In this document: positions 23,596-31,079 of the stretch, piece by piece
Numbering within the stretch: the first letter of the stretch is position 1
How the letters are laid out: each line of letters opens with the position of its first letter
Assembly (NCBI GenBank): GCA_049700435.1
Contig: JBNAVK010000009.1
Location: forward strand, 1 to 34,536
DNA: 34,536 nt
Source of the DNA: JAVZLH01 sp049700435
GTDB lineage: Archaea; Thermoproteota; Bathyarchaeia; Bathyarchaeales; Bathycorpusculaceae
Direction: 5' to 3'
Program-made: the position numbers and the translations under genes
The notes under the pieces: generated by a model
Told to the model about the DNA's origin: nothing
The model's input: only the letters and a program-made list of their open reading frames with translations
The model's database searches: none

Positions 23596-23609
23596 CCCGC
23601 CCGACCAAG
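23596..23609 (+). repeat. direct repeat at the tRNA-Tyr 3' end (candidate attL)
   Basis: CCCGCCCGACCAAG covers the 3' acceptor strand, discriminator, CCA and two bases beyond. The same 14 bases occur at 24435-24448. Confidence 0.7.
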
Positions 23610-23788
23610 CTTCTTTCGCTAAAATAGGCGTATTTCGACCCGATTTTCGAATTATAGCGTCATTTGTCCTCTTTTTAGTTTTAATTCCATCGACTTGGAA
23701 GTAATGTTCCACTTCATGGTTTAAACCTTTGGTATCCTTAAATAAGATTAATTACCTTGTTACTTACTATTATAATTTGGTGGAGTGG

Positions 23789-23998
23789 TTGACGGAAGTC
23801 GTTTCTATTCCTCGCCCTTTACTAAAAGAGCTTTATGAACACTTTTATAGAATAGAGGAGATTCTTGCCACTTTGGAGGAACTCTTGAACAAGGAAGGGT
23901 TGAAAAGAATAGAGAAAAGTCTCGAAGAATACAAGAAAAAGGAGTATATTACTGTAAGAAGCCCAGAAAAGATCAGAGAAGCCCTTATGAAGGACTGA
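23789..23998 (+). CDS. putative antitoxin partner of a RelE/ParE-like toxin
   Basis: A 69-residue, highly charged, mostly helical protein (LLKELYEHFYRIEEILATLEELL type heptads, quoted only in part) ending in SPEKIREAL. No clear DNA-binding family seen, but size, charge and position 3 nt before a RelE-like toxin gene fit a type II antitoxin. TTG 23789 and GTG 23780 are both possible starts; GGTGGAG at 23779-23785 is close upstream of the TTG. A TATA-like TTAAATAAG near 23737-23745 may drive the pair. The gene lies between the two tRNA-Tyr end repeats. Confidence 0.6.
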   Translation: MTEVVSIPRPLLKELYEHFYRIEEILATLEELLNKEGLKRIEKSLEEYKKKEYITVRSPEKIREALMKD

Positions 23999-24001
23999 AT
24001 A

Positions 24002-24256
24002 GTGTCCTACAAGTCGGTTTTTACACGAAGCTTCACCAAGGAATTTGACAAACTGCCAAAAGACATCAAGGAACAAATTTTGAAAGCTTTAGAAAAGACT
24101 GTGAAGAGCCCTTATGCAGGAACCAAGTTGCGGGGTAAGCTTGAAGGATTATGGAGATGGCGAGTAGGCAAATATCGCATAATCTATTTAATAGATGAAA
24201 AGAAGAAATCTGTAGTATTCTTGGACGTAGGTTTACGAAAAACAATCTATGACTGA
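24002..24256 (+). CDS. RelE/ParE-family toxin
   Basis: An 84-residue protein with the RelE/ParE pattern: FTRSFTKEFDKLPKDIKEQIL helix at the start (given in part), PYAGTKLRGKLEGLWRWRVG in the middle and YRIIYLIDEKKKSVVFLDVG at the end (the basic W-R-x-R-x-G-x-YR-x-x-Y core is the family hallmark). RelE-type toxins cut mRNA on the ribosome; ParE-type relatives act on gyrase. The family cannot be split here. GTG 24002 follows the antitoxin stop by 3 nt. Located in the interval bounded by tRNA-end repeats. Confidence 0.82.
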   Translation: MSYKSVFTRSFTKEFDKLPKDIKEQILKALEKTVKSPYAGTKLRGKLEGLWRWRVGKYRIIYLIDEKKKSVVFLDVGLRKTIYD

Positions 24257-24416
24257 AATGGCAGACATGAGCTTTGGAAAGCCCAGAGAAGTAAAAGATA
24301 GCATTGAAGTTGATGATGAAATAATTTACCGCATAGCAGATAACGAAATAGTGGGCATAACCATAACAAACTTCAAAGCTAGAACGCTCAAAAATAGTTT
24401 TAGTTGCAAAATTTAA
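24249..24416 (+). CDS. truncated DUF2283-like small protein
   Basis: A 55-residue ORF overlapping the toxin stop. The middle, KPREVKDSIEVDDEIIYRI then ADNEIVGITITNF, resembles the second half of DUF2283 proteins (E-S-x-E-V ... D-x-x-x-x-(I/V)VGI-x-I), which often accompany toxin-antitoxin loci. The usual N-terminal YDxEADxLYI strand is missing and no ribosome site is seen, so it is probably a decayed or rearranged copy. It ends 18 nt before the downstream tRNA-end repeat. ATG 24258 is an alternative start. Confidence 0.5.
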   Translation: MTEMADMSFGKPREVKDSIEVDDEIIYRIADNEIVGITITNFKARTLKNSFSCKI

Positions 24417-24434
24417 ACGTAAACTCGCATCTAT

Positions 24435-24448
24435 CCCGCCCGACCAAG
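24435..24448 (+). repeat. duplicate of the tRNA-Tyr 3' end (candidate attR)
   Basis: CCCGCCCGACCAAG, identical to 23596-23609 and in the same orientation, 839 bp downstream. Upstream of it there is no tRNA body, so this is a partial duplication as left by site-specific integration into a tRNA. Confidence 0.7.
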
Positions 24449-24512
24449 AGTTTTGTCAATGTTTTTGGTGGAACAGCCAAAGTTTGCTATTTGTAATTAA
24501 ATAATTTAGGCG

Positions 24513-24650
24513 TTAAGATTTTACGAGTTTCATAGGTTTTCCGCAGCAAACCAGCGTGCCCTTTCCAGCTTCTAGAACCTTCACTTTGTTGCCGCATATT
24601 TCACAGAGGTAGACTTCTCCTATTTTAGTCGTTTCTGATTCACCTCCCAC
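24513..24650 (-). CDS. desulforedoxin-like iron mini-protein (desulfoferrodoxin N-terminal domain)
   Basis: A 45-residue ORF. The sequence YLCEICGNKVKVLEAGKG then TLVCCGKPM shows Cys16, Cys19, Cys35 and Cys36, the CxxC...CC pattern that binds one iron in desulforedoxin and in the N-terminal domain of desulfoferrodoxin (superoxide reductase). There is no superoxide reductase domain, so it is the domain alone. Start is GTG 24650 (TTG 24653 possible). It follows the ammonia-lyase gene (stop at 24679) on the same strand. Likely role: electron transfer or metal handling in oxidative stress, by family. Confidence 0.78.
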   Translation of the reverse strand: MGGESETTKIGEVYLCEICGNKVKVLEAGKGTLVCCGKPMKLVKS

Positions 24651-24678
24651 CAAATTCTGTGATAAACAATTTTGTAAA

Positions 24679-26214
24679 TTAGCTCAGCGAGACCTTAACA
24701 ATTTCCCCACTTTCAACTAAACTTTTAATTTTCTCTATATCTTCGCTTAGAACCTTATCCTCTTTAAGCATAGAAAACTTTTTTCTTACCGCCTCATAGG
24801 CTTTTCTTGTTCCTCTTCCAAGCTTTTCAGCTCCGCGATATTCTATTGCTTGGGTTGCGCAGAGAAGTTCTATTGCAACTATGTACTGGGTGTTTTCCAG
24901 TATTTGCCGAGCTTTTTGAGCCGCTGTCACGCCCATGCTTACAAAGTCTTCGAAGTTCGCTGACGTTGGAATTGAGTCTACACAGGCTGGATGAGCCAAA
25001 ATCTTGTTCTCTGAGGCTAAGGCTACAGCGGTGTACTGCACGGTCATTAGGCCACTGCTTACTCCCTTTTTTGCTTGTGGAGGTATTAGGAAGGCTGGCA
25101 AGCCGTTGCTTAGCTTCTCGTCCATCAAGCGTGTTATTCTCCTTTCTGCCATGTTGCCAATCATTGCCAAGGCTATTCCGAGAAAGTCCATTGCTAAGGA
25201 TATTGGTTGTCCGTGAAAGTTTCCTCCGGAAAGACACGTGGCTTCGTCTGGAAAGACCAGCGGATTGTCTGTCGCCGAGTTTATCTCGATTTCCACAACT
25301 TTTCTAGCGTATGCTATTGCGTCCCTCGCTGCACCCAAAACTTGGGGTATGCACCTAAGGCTGTAGGCGTCGTGGGGATGCTGAAGCTTCTCCATAGCCT
25401 GCGTCCCAGTTTGCACAAGTTGGCTTCCGACGACGAGTTTTCTAATATTTTCCGCTGTTGTTGCTTGACCTTCGTGCGGTCTTACTTTTTGGATTTTTTC
25501 GTCGAAGGCGTCGCAAACCCCTAGGAGCGCCTCAAGAGTTAGCGCTGCCGTAATCTCTGCTGTTTCAATGAGGTTTTCAGCGTCATGTACTGTTAATGCG
25601 GCGATTGCTGCCATCAGCTGTGTGCCGTTGTTTAGGGCTATTCCTTCCTTAACTTCCAGCTCAACTGGTTTTATTCTTGCCTTTTCCATGGCTTCTTTCC
25701 CGCTCATGATTTCACCTTTGTATTCAGCCTTTCCTTCGCCGATGAGTACAAGCGCCATGTGAGATAGAGGGGCTAGGTCTCCGCTTGCGCCAACCGAACC
25801 CTTTGAAGGAATAATTGGGTGGACGCCTCTGTTCAGCATCTCCACAATCGTCTCAAGCGTTTCAAGTCTCACCCCAGAGTAGCCCTTAGCCAACGTGTTG
25901 GCGCGTAAAAGCATCAAAGCGCGGACAACATCAGTGCTTAGGGATTCTCCAACGCCTGTTGAGTGGCTTCTTATCAAGTTGGCTTGTAGCTGCTTGAGGA
26001 ATTGATTGGAGATTGTTACGTTGCTTAAAGCGCCAAAACCCGTGTTTACACCATATATGACTTGACCCTTTTTAACTAACTTTTCTAAGAATTCTCTGCT
26101 TTTTCTTACGCGCTTTTTAACTTTTTCTGGAATTGCAACTTTAGCGTTTTCACGCGCAACTCTAACTATGTTCTCAATCGTTAATGTCTCCCCATCTATC
26201 AGCACTTCATGCAT
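24679..26214 (-). CDS. hutH: histidine ammonia-lyase
   Basis: A 511-residue MIO-type aromatic ammonia-lyase. The Ala-Ser-Gly that self-cyclises to the MIO cofactor is at 143-145 in GSVGASGDLAP. YGVNTGFG supplies the catalytic Tyr54, and RSHSTGVG has the Ser83-His84 pair typical of histidine rather than phenylalanine substrates. FEDFVSMG and the SATDNP region are also present. It removes ammonia from histidine to give urocanate. Length is normal. No hutU, hutI or hutG neighbours are in the window, so it appears orphaned. Start ATG 26214. Confidence 0.93.
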   Translation of the reverse strand: MHEVLIDGETLTIENIVRVARENAKVAIPEKVKKRVRKSREFLEKLVKKGQVIYGVNTGFGALSNVTISNQFLKQLQANLIRSHSTGVGESLSTDVVRALMLLRANTLAKGYSGVRLETLETIVEMLNRGVHPIIPSKGSVGASGDLAPLSHMALVLIGEGKAEYKGEIMSGKEAMEKARIKPVELEVKEGIALNNGTQLMAAIAALTVHDAENLIETAEITAALTLEALLGVCDAFDEKIQKVRPHEGQATTAENIRKLVVGSQLVQTGTQAMEKLQHPHDAYSLRCIPQVLGAARDAIAYARKVVEIEINSATDNPLVFPDEATCLSGGNFHGQPISLAMDFLGIALAMIGNMAERRITRLMDEKLSNGLPAFLIPPQAKKGVSSGLMTVQYTAVALASENKILAHPACVDSIPTSANFEDFVSMGVTAAQKARQILENTQYIVAIELLCATQAIEYRGAEKLGRGTRKAYEAVRKKFSMLKEDKVLSEDIEKIKSLVESGEIVKVSLS

Positions 26215-26383
26215 ACAATCGTCTCCACTACGAGTATGAACTTCCTAATTTTAATTCTTTGGGGAAAGCGCTCCTTCTTTAAATCTTTGAAATGTGGGGA
26301 TTGGCGATTTATTTTCCGAATTAGCCGAAAAACTTTGGAATACGAGCGAATTGCATTTAGATTTTGAAGTATTTTTCATAAAA

Positions 26384-26393
26384 CTTTTATATT
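26384..26393 (+). promoter_or_regulatory. TATA box of the Sm-like gene
   Basis: CTTTTATATT, about 46-55 nt before ATG 26439, placing transcription start near 26415 with a short leader. Confidence 0.5.
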
Positions 26394-26438
26394 TGGATTT
26401 CTTGTGGATATGAATAATTAGTGAGACAAGGTGCTTCC

Positions 26439-26672
26439 ATGGAGCCAAGCAAGAAACCATTAAACGTGTTAATTAAACAATTAAACGCCAACATTGCTGT
26501 TGTGCTGAAAAACGGCTGCGAGTATAAGGGCAAGATGATTAAGTGCGACGGACACATGAACATCCTTTTGGAAGGAGCAACAGAATGCAGAGACGACCAG
26601 CTGATCACCAACTACGGAAACGTTTTGCTGCGGGGCAACAACATACTCTATATAATGTTGGACATGCATTAG
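26439..26672 (+). CDS. archaeal Sm-like (LSm/SmAP) RNA-binding protein
   Basis: A 77-residue LSm protein. Sm1 motif KGKMIKCDGHMNILLEGA and Sm2 motif NVLLRGNNILYIML are both clear. Archaeal SmAPs form seven-membered rings that bind U-rich RNA in the cytosol. ATG 26439 is preferred over GTG 26421 because AAGGTG lies 8 nt upstream; the region between HutH and this gene is about 225 nt and holds only AT-rich promoter sequence. Its stop overlaps the convergent RIO2 gene end by 4 nt. No other gene in the window is obviously linked to it. Confidence 0.95.
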   Translation: MEPSKKPLNVLIKQLNANIAVVLKNGCEYKGKMIKCDGHMNILLEGATECRDDQLITNYGNVLLRGNNILYIMLDMH

Positions 26673-27568
26673 ACGATGAGTGCCTTGGCCTTTCCAGTTA
26701 TGTACATCAATGCTTCATCGAGCTTAGCCTTTAACATGTGTTTGCGTTCAAAAAATTGCAGAACGTTTTTCACATCCCTCATAAGGAGTTGCTGGGCGTT
26801 CGGATGCTCCCTTGTAACGTATTGAGGCCAATCAATTATCAAAACATGCATGTCCGGCTTTAGGATGATGTTGTATTCACTTAAATCAGCGTGGATGACG
26901 CCTGCTTTTAAATAGGTTTTTCGAACATTGCGCAGTATTTCCTTCAGAACCTTTTCTGGAGTTGGAATTTCTTTCCATTCGGCTAGTTCTGCGCCTTCAA
27001 TCATTCCCATGACTATTACGTGGCGGTTTTGGCTTATTGGTTTTGGAACAGACACGCCGCATGGAAAAACAATTTTTAGGGCTTGAAACTCCCTTTCCGC
27101 CGCAAGTCTTGATTGGTAGAGCCAGTTGGCTTTTTCAGTTGTGTATCCTCTCTTTCTTTTTGTTTGGCGGAAGCTTATCCGCCCTAATCTATGGAATTTC
27201 ACGGCTATTCTTTCGCCTTTGGGGTCTAGCGCGTCATAAACGTCAGCTTCCTTGCCAACACCAAGTGGTTTTCCGAAGGCTTCAAGGGCTCCGGCTTTTA
27301 CGAGGGCGTTTATGGCTAGGCAATCGTATCCAGCATAGTTCAATGTATAGCCCACATAGGCTCCCTTGATTTTGCGGATAAGCCCCATTTTGCTGAGACG
27401 GCTTAATCTAAAATCCGTTTCTTCCATGCCATATTTGGAAAATTTTGCAATAACTTCTTTTGGGACAAACTCGTACTGGCTCATCGAAGTCTCTATAACC
27501 TGCAGTACCCTAATGTCTTCATTCTCCAATTTGCGGAACATTTGAACTGCAACTTCTGCTGAGGACAT
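26669..27568 (-). CDS. rio2: RIO2-type serine/threonine protein kinase
   Basis: A 299-residue atypical kinase. Residues about 1-85 form the RIO2 winged helix (YEFVPKEVIAKFSKYGMEE, shown in part), followed by the flexible P-loop GVGKEADVYDAL, the catalytic loop HADLSEYNIIL and the metal loop IIDWPQ. RIO2 acts in maturation of the small ribosomal subunit. ATG 27568 starts at MSSAEVAV; an in-frame extension to 27646 would overlap the divergent deacetylase promoter. The 67 bp between the two ATG codons is the shared divergent promoter region. Confidence 0.94.
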   Translation of the reverse strand: MSSAEVAVQMFRKLENEDIRVLQVIETSMSQYEFVPKEVIAKFSKYGMEETDFRLSRLSKMGLIRKIKGAYVGYTLNYAGYDCLAINALVKAGALEAFGKPLGVGKEADVYDALDPKGERIAVKFHRLGRISFRQTKRKRGYTTEKANWLYQSRLAAEREFQALKIVFPCGVSVPKPISQNRHVIVMGMIEGAELAEWKEIPTPEKVLKEILRNVRKTYLKAGVIHADLSEYNIILKPDMHVLIIDWPQYVTREHPNAQQLLMRDVKNVLQFFERKHMLKAKLDEALMYITGKAKALIV

Positions 27569-27635
27569 AGCTACATTAAAAAGGCGTGTTTTGTTAATTA
27601 ATGTTAACTTGCAAAGCCATCTGAGGAGAAAACCC

Positions 27636-28709
27636 ATGGAAGACAAGACATTGATGACTTTCCACGAAAAATTTAGACAGTACGATTTGGGCGAGGCGCA
27701 CCCCTACAGAGGAGACAGATTCACCAATGCGATGAAGTTTTTTGAAGCTCAAGGCTTGTTTAATCTTCCACAGCTAACAGTTAGGGAGCCAAAGCCTGCA
27801 TCAAAAGAAGACTTGTTAAGAGTTCATGAGAAAAGCTATGTTGATTTGATTTACCGCTTAGCAGAGGAAAACAAACCCTACGACATTGAAACGCCAGTTT
27901 CTCCAACAATCCTTGAGGCTGCATTGCTTATTGCTGGCGGGGCAATTGAATGTGGCAGAACAGTTTTTAAGGGAGAAGCGAAAAGAGCGATTTCTCTTGG
28001 AAGCGGGTATCATCACGCTGGAAGGGCTTACGGCGGCGGATTCTGCCTTTTCAACGACATCGCAGTTTTAATCGAGTATTTACGGGCTGAACATGGAGTT
28101 AAACGTTTTCTGGTTTTGGATTATGATGTGCATTTTGGGAATGGAACAAGCGACATATATTACCGAGACCCAACAGTGCTTTTCATATCCCTACATCAAG
28201 ACCCCCACACAATTTATCCTGGAACGGGATTTGTTTGGCAAATTGGAGAGGGTGCCGGCGAGGGCTACAATGTTAATGTGCCCCTTCCGCCTGGAACGGG
28301 AGACGACACATACCTATACGCTTTGAAAGAGATTTTTGTTCCGTTGGCTGAAGAGTTTAAACCCGAAATAATTGTTGCAAACGGCGGAAGCGACCTGCAT
28401 TTCGCGGACATGCTCGGCGATTTGGGCTTGACTGTTAAGGGCTTTTTTGGAATATCAAGTTTAATTAGAGAAACTGCCGATAGGGTTTGTGGTGGAAGGC
28501 TTATTTTGATGCCTGGAAGCGGATACAACCCAAAAGTTTTGCCGCCATGCTGGTATGCGCTTGTTGCTGGTGTAGTCGGCTTAAAAGAAATAGATGTTAC
28601 AGAGCCTTATGCTCCACCAGTTGAGCCGCCTAGCTGCCGAAAAAAGGTTGAGAACACCCTCAGCGAATTGAAGAGGCTGTTAAAGGAAAAATGGGCTTGT
28701 TTAAGATGA
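27636..28709 (+). CDS. HDAC-superfamily (class II/acetoin-utilisation type) deacetylase
   Basis: A 357-residue arginase-fold deacetylase. Visible features: HPYRGDRF near the start, GYHHAG (paired catalytic His), DYDVHFGNGT (zinc Asp and His), and NGGSDLHFADMLGDLGLT supplying the third zinc Asp, then GSGYNP. The family removes acetyl groups from proteins or polyamines. ATG 27636 has TGAGGAG just upstream; an in-frame codon at 27591 gives a basic tail that looks non-native. Substrate (Alba, histones or polyamines) is unknown. It shares the intergenic region with the divergent RIO2 gene. Confidence 0.92.
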   Translation: MEDKTLMTFHEKFRQYDLGEAHPYRGDRFTNAMKFFEAQGLFNLPQLTVREPKPASKEDLLRVHEKSYVDLIYRLAEENKPYDIETPVSPTILEAALLIAGGAIECGRTVFKGEAKRAISLGSGYHHAGRAYGGGFCLFNDIAVLIEYLRAEHGVKRFLVLDYDVHFGNGTSDIYYRDPTVLFISLHQDPHTIYPGTGFVWQIGEGAGEGYNVNVPLPPGTGDDTYLYALKEIFVPLAEEFKPEIIVANGGSDLHFADMLGDLGLTVKGFFGISSLIRETADRVCGGRLILMPGSGYNPKVLPPCWYALVAGVVGLKEIDVTEPYAPPVEPPSCRKKVENTLSELKRLLKEKWACLR

Positions 28710-28772
28710 AGCACATTTTATGAATGGTAAGACTTAAGTAAGATGGTGTTCTTACAATTTGCTGGTGATAAC

Positions 28773-29033
28773 ATGTCAAAAACCATGGTTTCCAAGAAGG
28801 GGCAAGTTGTCATTCCAAAACAAGCCAGAGACAAACTCAGCCTAGTTCCAGGCACAGTTCTCAGAGTGCAAGTTGAAGGAAAAAGGATAATTTTGGAGCC
28901 TTTGCAGGAACCGCCTAAAGAAGCTTTTGTTTCGGTGGGTTCAAAGGTTACGGAGCCTTTGTTGCATGAAGCGAAAAAGACAAGTGATAAGACGAAAAGA
29001 CTTCTCAGAGATTTGGGTGTTGTGGTTGACTAG
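28773..29033 (+). CDS. vapB: AbrB/MazE-type antitoxin (VapB)
   Basis: An 86-residue protein with an N-terminal SpoVT-AbrB fold (MVSKKGQVVIPKQARDKL) that binds the operon promoter, and a C-terminal tail that would mask the toxin. ATG 28773 follows GGTGATA; the in-frame ATG at 28743 lacks a ribosome site. The stop overlaps the toxin start by 8 nt, as usual for VapBC pairs. Not linked to the tRNA-Tyr element, which is 4.3 kb upstream. Confidence 0.88.
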   Translation: MSKTMVSKKGQVVIPKQARDKLSLVPGTVLRVQVEGKRIILEPLQEPPKEAFVSVGSKVTEPLLHEAKKTSDKTKRLLRDLGVVVD

Positions 29034-29481
29034 GGTTGTGATGGATACAAGCGTCATAATAGAGTACATGGATCTTAAAGGCGATTTTCACGAACAAGCG
29101 GAAGCCGTTTTCTCCGCGTTGTTGGCTGGTAAGTTGGAAAGTTTATTACCTCATCCAATTTTGGCGGAAACATATTATGTGGCTACTAGACTTTATCATA
29201 AGCTAAGAATGGAGAACCCGCAACTTGTAGCTTCAAAGTTTATTGAATGGTTGTACAGACTGCCAACGACCATAATTCCAAGTGAAAACGCAGAATTAGC
29301 TGTGGAAGTTGGCAAAGCAAAACTCAGCCACGGTCTAGCCCTTACAGACTGCTACGTTTTAGCCACATCTAAAATCTGCAATTGCAAAGCTCTATTTAAA
29401 AAACCAGAAAAAGAAATGAGAGAAAACATGGATAACTTAAAGCAGGAATACCAGATTTTATTCCTAAACGACTACAAATAA
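29026..29481 (+). CDS. vapC: PIN-domain ribonuclease toxin (VapC)
   Basis: A 151-residue PIN domain. Acidic catalytic residues are Asp7 (VVMDTSVII), Glu48 (LAETYY) and Asp108 (LTDCYVLATS). VapC toxins cut tRNA or rRNA to slow growth. I use TTG 29026, which gives MTRVVMDTS and overlaps the antitoxin end; ATG 29041 is possible. The longer frame upstream (from 28927) only reads through the antitoxin gene. It ends 43 nt before the convergent YbjQ gene. Confidence 0.9.
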   Translation: MTRVVMDTSVIIEYMDLKGDFHEQAEAVFSALLAGKLESLLPHPILAETYYVATRLYHKLRMENPQLVASKFIEWLYRLPTTIIPSENAELAVEVGKAKLSHGLALTDCYVLATSKICNCKALFKKPEKEMRENMDNLKQEYQILFLNDYK

Positions 29482-29523
29482 ATAACCAATCTCTAAAGAT
29501 TCTGAATGCCTACTTTTGTTGCA

Positions 29524-29868
29524 CTACAATTTTGTATCCTTCGGTTTTGCTATTACGGCTGTTCCGTAGGCGGCGAAGACTGTGGCTGTTCCCTGAAGTA
29601 TGTCGCTTGTTTCGAAATCCGCGCCGATGACGGCGTTAGCGCCCATTTTTCTTGCGTTTTCGATAAGCCTCCTCAAAGACTCTTGCCTAGCCTTTTCGCA
29701 TTCTGAAGTGTAGGCGGTTACTTCCCCTCCGAAAATCCCCTCTATACCTGCAACGATTTTTCCGCCTACACCTCTGGTTCTGACGGTTAAGCCGTGAACT
29801 GGACCCAAAACCTTAACAATTTCGTATCCGGGCAATTCTGGCGTTGTTACAACCATTACTTCACTCAT
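29524..29868 (-). CDS. YbjQ/UPF0145-family protein
   Basis: A 114-residue protein of the YbjQ family (heavy-metal-binding domain annotation), with the typical VTTPELPGYEIVKVLGPVHG start, then EKARQESLRRLIENARKMGA and GADFETSDI. It forms pentamers in known structures; function is unclear. ATG 29868 is followed by the canonical MSEVMVVTT. Overlaps nothing; 70 bp separate it from the divergent aminotransferase. Confidence 0.93.
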   Translation of the reverse strand: MSEVMVVTTPELPGYEIVKVLGPVHGLTVRTRGVGGKIVAGIEGIFGGEVTAYTSECEKARQESLRRLIENARKMGANAVIGADFETSDILQGTATVFAAYGTAVIAKPKDTKL

Positions 29869-29938
29869 TGTATACCCAAGATGTTTAATAACTGATGGTA
29901 TTAATTTAATTTACCGCACATAACGAAGGCTTGTCTGA

Positions 29939-31075
29939 ATGGAAGACCTTGAGAAGATTCGGGAACAATTTCCCATAACAAGAAATAAAGTTTTTTTGAA
30001 TCATGCTGCGCATTCTCCGCTTCCAAAGTCAGTCGCCGACGCCATCAACAAGTATGTATATGAATCTTCTAATTTCTGGGAAACCTCAAACGAGTGGAAC
30101 GACTGCGGAAAAACGTTGTTTGCAAAGCTAATCGGCGCGAAAACAGAGGAGATAGCCCTCGTCGAAAACACTTCCATGGGCTTAAACATCGCCGCAAACG
30201 TTCTCCATTATTCGCGTGGCGCAAAGGTGGTTACAACAGATTTGGAGTATCCATCTGTGGTTTATCCTTGGCTGCGTAAAGGCTTAGGCGTCAAAGTTGA
30301 TTATGTGAAGAGTGTTGACGGAAAAATACTGCTGGAAGATGTGGAAAAGGCTGTGGACGACAAAACGGTGGCTGTTGCAGTAAGCCACGTTGAATACGCT
30401 AATGGTTTCCGAAACGATTTGAAGGCTTTAAGCCAAATAGCCCATGAACACGGAGCCTACCTCATCGTGGACGCCATACAATCTGCTGGCGCCGTACCAA
30501 TAGACGTAAAAAAAGACGGCGTGGATTTCCTAGCCACCGCATGCTACAAATGGCTTCTAAGCCCGCCTGGAGCCGGCTACCTCTACGTTAGAGAAGAGCT
30601 TATTGAAAAGTTTGAGCCGCCTTTCGTTGGTTGGGCAAGCGTTAAACAAGAAATCTTTGACACTGTAGATTTTTGGGACATTTGGAGTTTGAAGCTTGCG
30701 GATACCGCAAGCCGTTTCGAAATGGGCTCGCCGAGCCAAATAAGTTTTGTAGGCGCAAAAGAAGCCCTAAAAATGCTGCTGAATTTCGGTGTAGAAAATG
30801 TTGAAAAGAGAATATTTGAACTCACCGACCATCTTATGGAGGTTGTTAAGGGCTTGGGGCTGGAGCTTCAAACGCCAGAGGAGAGGCAATTTCGCAGTGG
30901 CATAGTCAACTTCAAAATAGACAAACCCCTAGAAACAACAAAGAGACTTGCGGAAAAAGGCATAATTGTCTCGGCTAGGGCGCATGGAATAAGAGTTTCA
31001 CCGCACTTCTACAATACAGAAGAGGAAATTGACAGGCTTGTAGAAGAAGTTAGAAAGAGCATAGCCAAGACATAA
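29939..31075 (+). CDS. class V PLP aminotransferase / cysteine-desulfurase-like enzyme
   Basis: A 378-residue fold type I PLP enzyme of the NifS/SufS/isopenicillin-epimerase group. VFLNHAAHSPLP at the start, VDAIQSAGA (Asp178 to PLP nitrogen) and ACYKWLLSPPGAGYLYV (Lys204 Schiff base) are clear. The conserved catalytic Cys loop of sulfurases is not seen: the place after residue 315 reads FRSGIVNF, so it may be an epimerase, lyase or aminotransferase rather than a desulfurase. ATG 29939. It ends 4 nt before the convergent valS stop. No sulfur-cluster genes lie nearby. Confidence 0.85.
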   Translation: MEDLEKIREQFPITRNKVFLNHAAHSPLPKSVADAINKYVYESSNFWETSNEWNDCGKTLFAKLIGAKTEEIALVENTSMGLNIAANVLHYSRGAKVVTTDLEYPSVVYPWLRKGLGVKVDYVKSVDGKILLEDVEKAVDDKTVAVAVSHVEYANGFRNDLKALSQIAHEHGAYLIVDAIQSAGAVPIDVKKDGVDFLATACYKWLLSPPGAGYLYVREELIEKFEPPFVGWASVKQEIFDTVDFWDIWSLKLADTASRFEMGSPSQISFVGAKEALKMLLNFGVENVEKRIFELTDHLMEVVKGLGLELQTPEERQFRSGIVNFKIDKPLETTKRLAEKGIIVSARAHGIRVSPHFYNTEEEIDRLVEEVRKSIAKT

Positions 31076-31079
31076 CAAG

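Larger units (their letters stand above)
23451..23604 (+). tRNA. tRNA-Tyr(GTA) with two introns
   Basis: Acceptor CGGGCGG (23451-23457) pairs with CCGCCCG (23597-23603), discriminator A23604. CCA is encoded at 23605-23607. The C1-G72 pair with A73 is the archaeal tyrosine identity. D stem GCTC/GAGC, T stem GCAGG/CCTGC, T loop TTCAAAT. Removing 23482-23511 (position 30/31) and 23519-23568 (position 37/38) gives the 74-nt tRNA with anticodon loop CTGTAGA, anticodon GTA at 23515-23517, and stem TCCGG/CCGGA. Its 3' end is duplicated downstream at 24435-24448. Confidence 0.9.

Noticed and set aside
23605..24448. Search for an integrase fragment inside the tRNA-Tyr interval
   Set aside because: No R-H-R-Y tyrosine recombinase motif or split integrase piece is visible in any frame, so an autonomous element cannot be claimed.
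24807..25307. Long ORFs antisense to hutH
   Set aside because: Leucine/serine/arginine-rich mirror frames of a well-supported enzyme gene, with no family likeness.
28927..29025. Upstream extension of vapC
   Set aside because: It only reads through vapB in another frame; the PIN domain begins at MTRVVMDTS.
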